25,407 nucleotides of DNA from a virus. The DNA lies in IMG/VR virus record IMGVR_UViG_3300037450_000087, positions 1-25,407 of that record; one strand, 5' to 3'. Of the stretch, positions 13,040-19,337 are shown piece after piece (the first letter of the stretch is position 1; each line of letters begins with the position of its first letter). Below the pieces are notes generated by a model. The model made no database searches, was not told the origin of the DNA, and worked only from the letters and a program-made list of their open reading frames with translations. Made by a program: the position numbers and the translations under genes.

Positions 13040-13068
13040 TTGACATGAGTAATGTTATGCCATAGTAT
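13040..13068 (+). promoter_or_regulatory. Plus-strand sigma70-like promoter of SSB/exonuclease genes
   Basis: TTGACA (13040-13045), exact 17-base spacer, TAGTAT (13063-13068). The −10 context matches the promoter at 10533-10561. Transcription would start near 13075 and reach the SSB-like gene about 90 bases later. Confidence 0.6.
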
Positions 13069-13080
13069 TGAAACTGTCAA
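13052..13080 (-). promoter_or_regulatory. Minus-strand sigma70-like promoter of pentapeptide/accessory genes
   Basis: TTGACA (13080-13075), exact 17-base spacer, TAACAT (13057-13052). It overlaps the plus promoter face to face: each start lies in the other's −35. Its transcript would enter the pentapeptide gene about 25 bases later. Confidence 0.55.
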
Positions 13081-13163
13081 CAGGAAATAGCACTAAAGAT
13101 TTTCACCAAGCAACCGATACATCAATCATGAAACGTGCATGCGACCTTTGGAGAGATAGAACC

Positions 13164-13544
13164 ATGGATATGAACAAAGCATTCCCAGGCGAATATTTGA
13201 AAGGCCATGATGTAGAAGACCAACCGGTTAAAATTATTTCCGCTATATACTATGAAGGTATAAGTGATACCGTTCACATGAAAAAAGCTGGAGATGATGT
13301 TAAGCCGATCCTGCATTTTCAGGATGAAACGCAGCTAGTACTAAATCAAGTTAATACGCAAACATTAACCGCTGTATTGGGAGTCGATTCTCAGAAATGG
13401 GACGGGAAAAAGATAAAACTTTACTTTGATCCTAACGTTATGTTCGGCGGTAAGCGCACGGGCGGTATACGGATAAAAATGCCAAAACTGCCAGAGGCTA
13501 CGCCACAACCTCCAGCCGACTTTGACGACGATATACCATTCTGA
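13164..13544 (+). CDS. SSB-like ssDNA-binding protein with acidic DDDIPF tail
   Basis: 126 residues from the ATG at 13164 (GGAG ten bases upstream); a longer frame from 13068 lacks a ribosome site. The body has FPGEYLKGHDVEDQPVKI, KPILHFQDETQLVLNQVNTQ and DSQKWDGKKIKLYF, an OB-fold layout found in phage SSB-like proteins. It ends PADFDDDIPF, the acidic tip by which bacterial SSBs recruit repair and replication proteins. It is the first gene of the plus operon, directly followed by a TGATG overlap. Likely protects single strands during replication or recombination. Confidence 0.8.
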   Translation: MDMNKAFPGEYLKGHDVEDQPVKIISAIYYEGISDTVHMKKAGDDVKPILHFQDETQLVLNQVNTQTLTAVLGVDSQKWDGKKIKLYFDPNVMFGGKRTGGIRIKMPKLPEATPQPPADFDDDIPF

Positions 13545-13879
13545 TGAAAATAGACATAAACGGTATGCTTTCTGGCCAAGACAAAACTAATACAAGATAT
13601 CTATACCGCGCAATCAAATCTGATGATTATGGTATAGGTGGAGATTCTAATGTTATTTATGGCATGACTTTGCAATTTTTAGATGGTGATTATAATCCGA
13701 TTGATGAAGATTTAAGCAATGCAGGGCATGACGCGGTGATAGAATTTCCTCCAGATGGGCTGGAGGAAAACCAGATATATGAAGTAATTTACACAAATAT
13801 ATCCACTGATTATGAAACCGGAATTATAGATGGTTGGGATTTAAAGGTAATAAAATATGAACTACCACGAACTGGCTAA
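13544..13879 (+). CDS. Hypothetical acidic protein
   Basis: 111 residues, starting in a TGATG overlap with the SSB-like gene. Rich in Asp, Tyr, Ile and Gly, beta-strand prone, e.g. VIYGMTLQFLDGDYNPIDED and NQIYEVIYTNISTDY. No Cys or membrane segment, and no family recognised. Its AT-rich base use differs from the GC-richer virion genes, perhaps recent acquisition. Co-translation with the SSB suggests a DNA-metabolism role. Confidence 0.62.
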   Translation: MKIDINGMLSGQDKTNTRYLYRAIKSDDYGIGGDSNVIYGMTLQFLDGDYNPIDEDLSNAGHDAVIEFPPDGLEENQIYEVIYTNISTDYETGIIDGWDLKVIKYELPRTG

Positions 13880-14018
13880 CGACCTGCTGTTTGCTCTGCG
13901 CTGGGGCGGTATGAACAAGGAATCTATAGAGCTTCAGCTAATCATGGCATATCACAGCGGTCTTCAAGATGCACAGCAGAAAGCTGCTGACAAAATAGAC
14001 AATATTCTGGGAGATTAG
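13857..14018 (+). CDS. Small helical hypothetical protein
   Basis: 53 residues from the ATG at 13857, with AAAGG about eight bases upstream and 23 bases of overlap with the preceding gene. The sequence (MNYHELANDLLFALRWGG, then ESIELQLIMAYHSG) is amphipathic helical, ending KAADKIDNILGD. Such short helical genes commonly sit beside phage exonucleases; the role is unknown. Confidence 0.5.
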   Translation: MNYHELANDLLFALRWGGMNKESIELQLIMAYHSGLQDAQQKAADKIDNILGD

Positions 14019-14020
14019 AC

Positions 14021-14713
14021 ATGGATACAATGCGACTAACTATAGATATAGAGACAATCCCCTGCCAGGACTTGGCAAGGAAAACAAAAATAGTTTGCGG
14101 GATAACACCGCCGAAAAACTATAAATCTGACGAATCAATCGACAAATGGTGGGAGAGTACCGGCAACGAGAAAGCGAAGAAAGCAGTAGAAGATACTTCG
14201 CTGGATGGCGCCTATGGTGAGGCGTGGTGTATCGCATGGGCCATTAATGACGGGCCTATACAGAGTGTTACACGCACGCACCTGGATGATTCTGAGGGCG
14301 TCCTGTTGGCTGATTGGGTTAGCCTGCTGAATCAACAGCTCCGGGATGTACACCACCATGCACGCCGCCCCACCTGGGTGGGTCATGGTGTGCTGGGCTT
14401 TGATGCTCTATTCCTGCACCATCGCTGCTTGATAAAGGGCATACAGCCCGTATTCCCTGGGGGCATACCATACGATGAAAGGTATTATTCGGAATGGATC
14501 TTCGACACCATGCTTGAGTGGACTAGATCACCGCATAAATATATCAGCCTCGAGGACCTGGCCCAGGCATTTGGGCTGGAGGGTAAACAGGGCATGACTG
14601 GTGCTGATGTATGGCCCGCTGTACAGGCTGGCAAGTGGCAGGAGGTACTTGATTACTGCAAGCATGATGTGGAGCTGGTTCGCCAGATTGATAAGAGAAT
14701 GCATTATGTCTAA
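14021..14713 (+). CDS. DnaQ/PolB-like DEDDy 3'-5' exonuclease
   Basis: 230 residues. ExoI motif IDIETIP at residues 8-14 (D9 and E11), ExoII VGHGVLGFDALFLHHR near 120-135 (D128) and ExoIII DYCKHDVELV near 211-220 (Tyr212 and Asp216), the DEDDy arrangement of predicted PolB-like exonucleases. The usual Asn of the ExoII NG..FD motif is absent (GHGVLGFD). GGGAG precedes the ATG. It probably trims 3' DNA ends in recombination or repair, working with the SSB-like protein and VRR-NUC. No polymerase is present, so it is not a proofreading subunit of a phage enzyme. Confidence 0.85.
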   Translation: MDTMRLTIDIETIPCQDLARKTKIVCGITPPKNYKSDESIDKWWESTGNEKAKKAVEDTSLDGAYGEAWCIAWAINDGPIQSVTRTHLDDSEGVLLADWVSLLNQQLRDVHHHARRPTWVGHGVLGFDALFLHHRCLIKGIQPVFPGGIPYDERYYSEWIFDTMLEWTRSPHKYISLEDLAQAFGLEGKQGMTGADVWPAVQAGKWQEVLDYCKHDVELVRQIDKRMHYV

Positions 14714-14888
14714 ATATATCCCAATAACACCAAGAGGGACTTGGTTATATGAGCTTGCATCTACGACGGAAGATGATGCATGGAACAGGCTTTTAGGCGA
14801 ATCCCAGATCAACCCTGAAGATTATGAACAAGGAAAAGTATATCTAAGCGGATTGGGCTTTACTGTAAAACTCGGAGAAGACAAATGA
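14706..14888 (+). CDS. Small hypothetical protein
   Basis: 60 residues from the ATG at 14706, overlapping the exonuclease by eight bases and the next gene by four. It starts MSKYIPITPRGTWLYELAST and continues EDDAWNRLLGESQINPEDYEQ. The layout, W-x-YELAS-x4-EDxAWxRLL, is shared by small phage proteins of unknown role. No membrane segment. Confidence 0.58.
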   Translation: MSKYIPITPRGTWLYELASTTEDDAWNRLLGESQINPEDYEQGKVYLSGLGFTVKLGEDK

Positions 14889-15163
14889 AACTATCTAACC
14901 TATTACTAGCTATCATCGCTGCATCACTGGTTGTTTTGGCCAGCGAATCCCGTGCTGACTGGTTTAACCCGGATGCGGTCATCATCCAGAACTATGCAGA
15001 TGAATCAATAAGCTGCAAGTTCGTTGACAATGTTGACGTGCATGACAATAAACTGTTCATCAAGATCCGTTGCCGCATGGCACGCCAGCTATCAGGAGAC
15101 TGCACAGCTAGCCGTCAGTGTGACAAGATCATCATTACTGATGAACTGGCGTTTGAGAAGTGA
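14885..15163 (+). CDS. Small secreted/periplasmic protein
   Basis: 92 residues. It begins with a signal peptide (KLSNLLLAIIAASLVVLA) and a likely cleavage around SRA-DW. The mature part is about 68 residues with four Cys residues (SCKF, RCRM, DCTAS, QCDK), consistent with two disulfides in the periplasm. Start ATGA overlaps the previous stop. It may act in the envelope, e.g. lysis or superinfection exclusion, but there is no homologue I recognise. Confidence 0.62.
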   Translation: MKLSNLLLAIIAASLVVLASESRADWFNPDAVIIQNYADESISCKFVDNVDVHDNKLFIKIRCRMARQLSGDCTASRQCDKIIITDELAFEK

Positions 15164-15300
15164 AGACTGGCATAGCGTTAATAATCTTCTCCCTGGTAGC
15201 TATACAGCTTGCCGGGGTGTCGATTTCTATGCGGCTTGGTGATATCAACGATACACTAACCGAGTGTATCCCATACGACGGCAGGAGAAACGAACAATGA
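15160..15300 (+). CDS. 46-residue membrane-anchored protein (GTG start)
   Basis: Begins at a GTG that overlaps the preceding stop as GTGA, and encodes a hydrophobic segment (KTGIALIIFSLVAIQLAGVS) followed by RLGDINDTLTECIPYDGRRN. One membrane anchor and a short charged tail with one Cys. The overlap with the next ATG (ATGA at 15297) argues for real translation. Possible lysis accessory by analogy to tiny spanin-like proteins, unproven. Confidence 0.45.
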   Translation: MKTGIALIIFSLVAIQLAGVSISMRLGDINDTLTECIPYDGRRNEQ

Positions 15301-15425
15301 AACAGACAATAATTGTACTGATCGCACTGGCTGTACTGGTTGGCGTGCAGGATGCTAGCGCTGGATGGTTACAGGACTTTATCTGTCGTGTGATAGGCGG
15401 ATCAAGAATGTGCTGGTCTTACTGA
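15297..15425 (+). CDS. 42-residue secreted Cys-pair peptide
   Basis: Begins in an ATGA overlap with the previous gene. A signal peptide (MKQTIIVLIALAVLVGV) leads to a likely cut after ASA, leaving a 20-residue product that starts GWLQDF and contains two Cys residues nine apart. A secreted micropeptide is unusual in a phage. Last gene of the plus operon, 55 bases before the convergent hairpin. Confidence 0.5.
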   Translation: MKQTIIVLIALAVLVGVQDASAGWLQDFICRVIGGSRMCWSY

Positions 15426-15479
15426 TTTAGTATTAATTGGTAGGTAATTGGTATTTGCTTACTAACTGGAACAAAGGCA

Positions 15480-15524
15480 ACTCCCGGCTGTGCTGCAATA
15501 TTTCATGCGGCCCCAGCCGGGAGT
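15480..15524. terminator. Convergent hairpin between plus and minus operons
   Basis: Perfect 11-base arms (ACTCCCGGCTG at 15480-15490, CAGCCGGGAGT at 15514-15524) with a second internal stem (GCTGC with GCGGC, one G-T pair). No T run follows on either strand, so it may act with Rho or protect 3' ends. Both operons end here. Confidence 0.55.
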
Positions 15525-15544
15525 ACTGAACGATAGATAACCGC

Positions 15545-16063
15545 CTAGACCGCTGTAGAATCCTTACCGCGACGGGATACACCGATCAGCCCCAACATAC
15601 CCGCGCCAAATAGCCAAGCCGCAGGCGGCAACGGCACCGCTTGAACAACCAGATTCTGATGTTCCGCAACAGCCCCCAATAATGTCCCAGGTGCTGGGTT
15701 GATAAGGGCCGCAATAAAAGGGTCCTCTGTCGAGCTGCCAAGGAATACCGGGATATCCGTCTCATTCACATCAACCCGCCAGGCACTTATACCGGTCCAG
15801 CTATTGCCAACAATATTAATCTCTCCTGCTCCCCATGATACTGAGCTGAGATTACCCGCAACAAATCCGGTCTCCAGCGTCAGCTGCATCGGATCCCATG
15901 AAAGGCTGATGTCGTGAGTGATATCGGTAGGCAGCTCAAACCCGAGTACAGCAAGATCACCCTGGCCAGCAAACTGAAACTTGGGCGACACATCGACATC
16001 AATCAAATCAGCAACAGCAGACAGGCTGAACGCACATAACAGGATACCAAGTAGACTTTTCAT
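15545..16063 (-). CDS. Secreted protein with PEP-CTERM-like VPLP sorting tail
   Basis: 172 residues. N-terminal signal peptide (MKSLLGILLCAFSLSAVA). The C-terminus is AVPLPPAAWLFGAGMLGLIG followed by VSRRGK: a VPLPxxxWLFG motif, a hydrophobic helix and a basic end. That is the exosortase recognition tail of proteobacterial PEP-CTERM proteins. The mature part is beta-rich (LSWDPMQLTLETGF, NSWTGISAWRVDVN). It should be exported and anchored or processed by a host exosortase. GGAG is seven bases before the ATG. Terminal gene of the late operon, next to another secreted gene. Either acquired from a host or evolved for host-surface display. Confidence 0.78.
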   Translation of the reverse strand: MKSLLGILLCAFSLSAVADLIDVDVSPKFQFAGQGDLAVLGFELPTDITHDISLSWDPMQLTLETGFVAGNLSSVSWGAGEINIVGNSWTGISAWRVDVNETDIPVFLGSSTEDPFIAALINPAPGTLLGAVAEHQNLVVQAVPLPPAAWLFGAGMLGLIGVSRRGKDSTAV

Positions 16064-16067
16064 TTCA

Positions 16068-16580
16068 TCACTCCGTGATTATGGGCCGATTTGCCCGGAT
16101 ACAATCGCACTCGGCATCGTATGCGATATAGACATAGGGATTACCACGCAAGGCAACCCCCTTAGACATCAGGGCAGAATTCATTGAATAATCGCCCACA
16201 AATGCAATCCCAAATGGTGCCGTACTCAGGTCAACAATAGATGCTGATTCATATACACCATTCAACCGTATGCCCATGGTGCCCACTGTCTCAACATTGA
16301 TTGCGTGCCATGAGAATACACACTTATTCGTCAGTTGCAACCCAACCCAATCAATCCTTGATGGGGAGAAATCAGGCTCATATCGGGATTCCTGGTGAAA
16401 GAACCCGCGAGGGTCGGCAAACTCGCAGATAGCAAGATCCTGAAGCTCATAGTCGATCGGTGGATCTCTCGGCGGGTTCGGTTCCGGGTAATGATCGGGA
16501 TTAAAATCGTCTGCTGAAAGCGGCAATATAAATAACAAAATAATCAGTGCTAGATATCTCAAGTTGTCAGCCCTCATCAT
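16068..16580 (-). CDS. Secreted protein of unknown function
   Basis: 170 residues with an N-terminal signal peptide (LRYLALIILLFILPLSA) and likely cleavage before DDFNPD. A Pro-rich linker (PEPNPPRDPP) leads to a beta-rich body with Cys residues in ICEF, KCVF and ECDC. It overlaps the upstream fibre gene as ATGA and is followed by the VPLP-tailed gene after four bases, so they are co-expressed late. A cell-surface or periplasmic role is likely; unknown family. Confidence 0.6.
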   Translation of the reverse strand: MMRADNLRYLALIILLFILPLSADDFNPDHYPEPNPPRDPPIDYELQDLAICEFADPRGFFHQESRYEPDFSPSRIDWVGLQLTNKCVFSWHAINVETVGTMGIRLNGVYESASIVDLSTAPFGIAFVGDYSMNSALMSKGVALRGNPYVYIAYDAECDCIRANRPIITE

Positions 16581-18025
16581 CCCAATAATATAAATGGGAA
16601 TTCGTTTATATTTACCAAATCGGAATCAATCGCGCTTAAATTAGCAGGGAAACTATCCCATGATGATGCAATAAGAAAAGGGGGTGCTGCGGATAAACCG
16701 ACCTGCCCAACGGTGGCGTCGACCCAGCCGGGGAATCCTGGGTGACTTGTCATTATGCACCTGGATAAATTGTAGCTTGCCCCCGACCCTCCAGCAACCC
16801 CGCATGAGATAGCGAAATAAAACTGCGTTGGCCATGTAACAGTAGGCGGCGCTAACCCCAAGAACCCATCTACTGTTGGGTCATTTATAACAGGTTCATT
16901 AGTCCCCAGCAACAAACCAGAAAAAGCATCATATACCCCAAACTGAAACCTATTGGCAGTAGCGCCAGGGTTATTTTGTTTCCGCAAGAAAATGCTACTA
17001 AATCCGATAGCCGCCCGCTCTCTTGTAATCACAAATGGGAGTAAATGAACAGCATTAACAGCCCCTAAAATGGCAACTTCAGTAGCGGCATCTGTAACTA
17101 TATTACCTGTACAGCATGCAACAGCCCCATTTTTATTAGTTACCACCGCCCCTTGCCAAAACGATGAAGTACTGGTTTGTAGCTGGCTGACTGAAACGCT
17201 TACATCAGAATTCCCCTGCACTCCCGCCATTGCAACATCATCTGCTAGCGGTACACTTGCGGGGGTTGCTTCATTTATGGTTGTCATATTTGCATACTCC
17301 TCATCAATCCATGGTTGATATATCTGTTTATTCCCCGCCGCCCATTGTTCCCGATGATACTGCATAGCTTTTACAATATCCCCTGGCCATGGTGCCCCGC
17401 TTGGGAAATGGAAAACAGCAAATCCATAAAAATCCTGCTCTCTATCGGATGTCGTATTTAATCCGCCGGTCGGATAGCCCGAACTGCTATGTCCTAGCTG
17501 TATGCTGTTTGCAAATGAGCGTTCTGCTTGAAAAGATAATTCATGTGATCCGCCGTATATATAACTGTCGCTCAAATCATCATATGCATAATGTTCAATA
17601 TAATTGCCCCGCAACACAAAAGCGAAAATATAATTTATACCTGTGCGACGGCGTACTAAATCAGCATAATCGCTTGTTCTATCTGTGCCACCGCCCGCTC
17701 CCACAAGATACGGCTGCACTCTGTACGCTTTATTAGCGTCTCCAGCATCCCCCATATATAAGCAAATATTGCCAATTGCCTCGCGGCCGTCTCCTTCACC
17801 GCTGGAATCAAGTGCAGTACCGCACACCATCATGCACATATCTGCCCCTGGCGGGATATCAGTCCACCCGCTACCAGATAATGATGCAGCTGCACTTAGA
17901 GCATAAAATCTTACAGAATCAGGGACTACAACTCCAGACGAAACAGCTCCGACAATAGTCTGACCGGTCTCAGTGTCCGATAAACTGGCATCAGAACAAT
18001 CGAAAAAATTTACTAACCATGTCAT
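16577..18025 (-). CDS. Tail fibre/decoration protein with LamG-like N-terminal region
   Basis: 482 residues. The first 230 residues read like a concanavalin-type jelly roll: GREAIGNICLYMG, INYIFAFVLRGNYIEHYAYD and a terminal FYGFAVFHFPSGAPWPGDIVKAMQYHREQW. The C-terminal half (about 250-482) is Ser/Ala/Val-rich beta sheet with FPFILLG at the end. It lies in the distal fibre region after the main tail fibre. Probably contacts a surface polysaccharide. The Lam-G comparison is from pattern only. Confidence 0.55.
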   Translation of the reverse strand: MTWLVNFFDCSDASLSDTETGQTIVGAVSSGVVVPDSVRFYALSAAASLSGSGWTDIPPGADMCMMVCGTALDSSGEGDGREAIGNICLYMGDAGDANKAYRVQPYLVGAGGGTDRTSDYADLVRRRTGINYIFAFVLRGNYIEHYAYDDLSDSYIYGGSHELSFQAERSFANSIQLGHSSSGYPTGGLNTTSDREQDFYGFAVFHFPSGAPWPGDIVKAMQYHREQWAAGNKQIYQPWIDEEYANMTTINEATPASVPLADDVAMAGVQGNSDVSVSVSQLQTSTSSFWQGAVVTNKNGAVACCTGNIVTDAATEVAILGAVNAVHLLPFVITRERAAIGFSSIFLRKQNNPGATANRFQFGVYDAFSGLLLGTNEPVINDPTVDGFLGLAPPTVTWPTQFYFAISCGVAGGSGASYNLSRCIMTSHPGFPGWVDATVGQVGLSAAPPFLIASSWDSFPANLSAIDSDLVNINEFPFILLG

Positions 18026-18029
18026 ACCA

Positions 18030-18218
18030 TCACCAGCCTAATTCACCGTATTCTATTTCAGTATCCAGTGGTTCGGTTATTACCTCGTCGTCCATCTCAA
18101 TCGGGCATTTGCTAGCTATACAAATTATTATTTCCCTGTTCGCGCCTGGTGACCAGAAAGCTGCGCCTGAGAAGATCAGGTGCGCAACCAAAATGATTAC
18201 TATTTCAGTTCCGCTCAT
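18030..18218 (-). CDS. Small membrane-anchored protein
   Basis: 62 residues with one hydrophobic segment near the start (EIVIILVAHLIFSGAAFW), then a weakly hydrophobic IIICIASKC and an acidic tail (DDEVITEPLDTEIEYGELGW). It sits between two fibre genes, starting three bases after one stop and ending four bases before the next start. It could be a holin-like or exclusion protein; a second membrane helix is not clear. Confidence 0.5.
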   Translation of the reverse strand: MSGTEIVIILVAHLIFSGAAFWSPGANREIIICIASKCPIEMDDEVITEPLDTEIEYGELGW

Positions 18219-18221
18219 TAT

Positions 18222-19337
18222 TTAAGATGCCGCCAGCAACGAATCATCAATATCAATCTTCACCTGCACATGATCTGGAATTGTCGCTGGTATTGTGAAA
18301 TTAGATAATAAAATCACTTTAAGAATGGTCAACGAATCGGGCCATCCCATTTTAAAAAATGAAACCGTCCCATCAGTAACGGAAGCAAGATAACCACGGC
18401 TTTCTATTTCCTGCTCAAATTTATCCCAGTTAAAGGACGCCACTACATCTTCCGTCTCCCAACATGGCCCAGCCTCTGTCTCCCAGCATGGACCAGCTTC
18501 CGTATCCCATGTATTTGTAGATACTGGTGGAGCAGGGCGAGTGCTAAAATTAACTGCCAATGTAGTATCTGCCAGTTTGGTTAATGGCCATCCATTGTAG
18601 ATTGAAGCCAAATCCGCGTTCAAATCATCGGCATCATAATTCCAGGTACCGTTATCTGTGTTATAGAACGGGGCTGATGCAAACGTGTTGTACTCAATGG
18701 TGGTTGTACCAGAAGGATCATTGCCTACCGGGTTTTCTCCTGTCAGTCCCCCGCCCCAGGAAATCGCAGTGGACGTTGCACTGCCTGTCATAGGCACATT
18801 ACAGGTTACTTGTATCTTGTCTGCGTCAATTGCAACTGCACTCAGTGCCACAGGCGTATCATATAGGTTATTTGCTGTTATCGTTTGCGATGACCTGAAT
18901 AGTGTTTCGCCGTCTGCGCATACCCAATTTCCATCAGAATTATCCAGAGTAACCGTGATAACTTCATCTGGTTCAAATGGAGTAGCTCCGGGGATAGCTT
19001 GACAGTCGTATATGACGGTTATCCCGGAATCATTGGTTACACTGGCAGGCTGACCACTCCACCCGCCACCACTTGTTCCTGATATCGTTATTCCCGTTCG
19101 CAGATCAAGGTCGATCGGTTCCGGGTCACAGGAGAAGGTTACCTTTACTTCAGTTGGAGATGGTTGATCCAGGTTATTTACAGTTATCCCGGAAACCATA
19201 TAAGCAAGCTTGCTCTGGAAGTTCGACCCCCTGCCACCAGTTGTTATCAGCCGATTCGTAGACGTTACCCACTGACCCAGCCCCTGGCTCGGCCTTTTCT
19301 TCAGAAGCACAAGCGGTCTGATAATCTTCCTGGCCAT
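18222..19337 (-). CDS. Tail fibre-associated protein with Ig-like/SwmB-type domains
   Basis: 371 residues. After a basic N-terminus (MARKIIRPLVLLKKRPSQGL) come two beta-sandwich segments, one with PTEVKVTFSCDPEPIDLDL and one with AIDADKIQVTCNVPMTGSA, the layout of bacterial SwmB/Big-type repeats. A tandem WDTEAGPC-WETEAGPC-WETE repeat lies near residues 276-297, then a C-terminal domain with FNWDKFEQEIESRGY. It starts in a TAATG overlap with the main fibre gene. Probably part of the adsorption apparatus. Confidence 0.58.
   Translation of the reverse strand: MARKIIRPLVLLKKRPSQGLGQWVTSTNRLITTGGRGSNFQSKLAYMVSGITVNNLDQPSPTEVKVTFSCDPEPIDLDLRTGITISGTSGGGWSGQPASVTNDSGITVIYDCQAIPGATPFEPDEVITVTLDNSDGNWVCADGETLFRSSQTITANNLYDTPVALSAVAIDADKIQVTCNVPMTGSATSTAISWGGGLTGENPVGNDPSGTTTIEYNTFASAPFYNTDNGTWNYDADDLNADLASIYNGWPLTKLADTTLAVNFSTRPAPPVSTNTWDTEAGPCWETEAGPCWETEDVVASFNWDKFEQEIESRGYLASVTDGTVSFFKMGWPDSLTILKVILLSNFTIPATIPDHVQVKIDIDDSLLAAS
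18449..18511. repeat. 24-bp tandem repeat within fibre-associated gene
   Basis: Two full 24-bp units (18449-18472, 18473-18496) and a partial third encode the octapeptide repeat CWETEAGP. Units differ at a few bases. Whole-codon unit length means gain or loss keeps the frame. Confidence 0.7.

Noticed and set aside
12676-13048. Long plus-strand and other minus-strand frames over the pentapeptide gene
   Set aside because: They arise because the 15-bp unit keeps every frame open; they have no ribosome sites and low-complexity products.
13068-13163. N-terminal extension of the SSB-like protein
   Set aside because: The first 32 codons start at a TTG inside the promoter −10 and lack a ribosome site.
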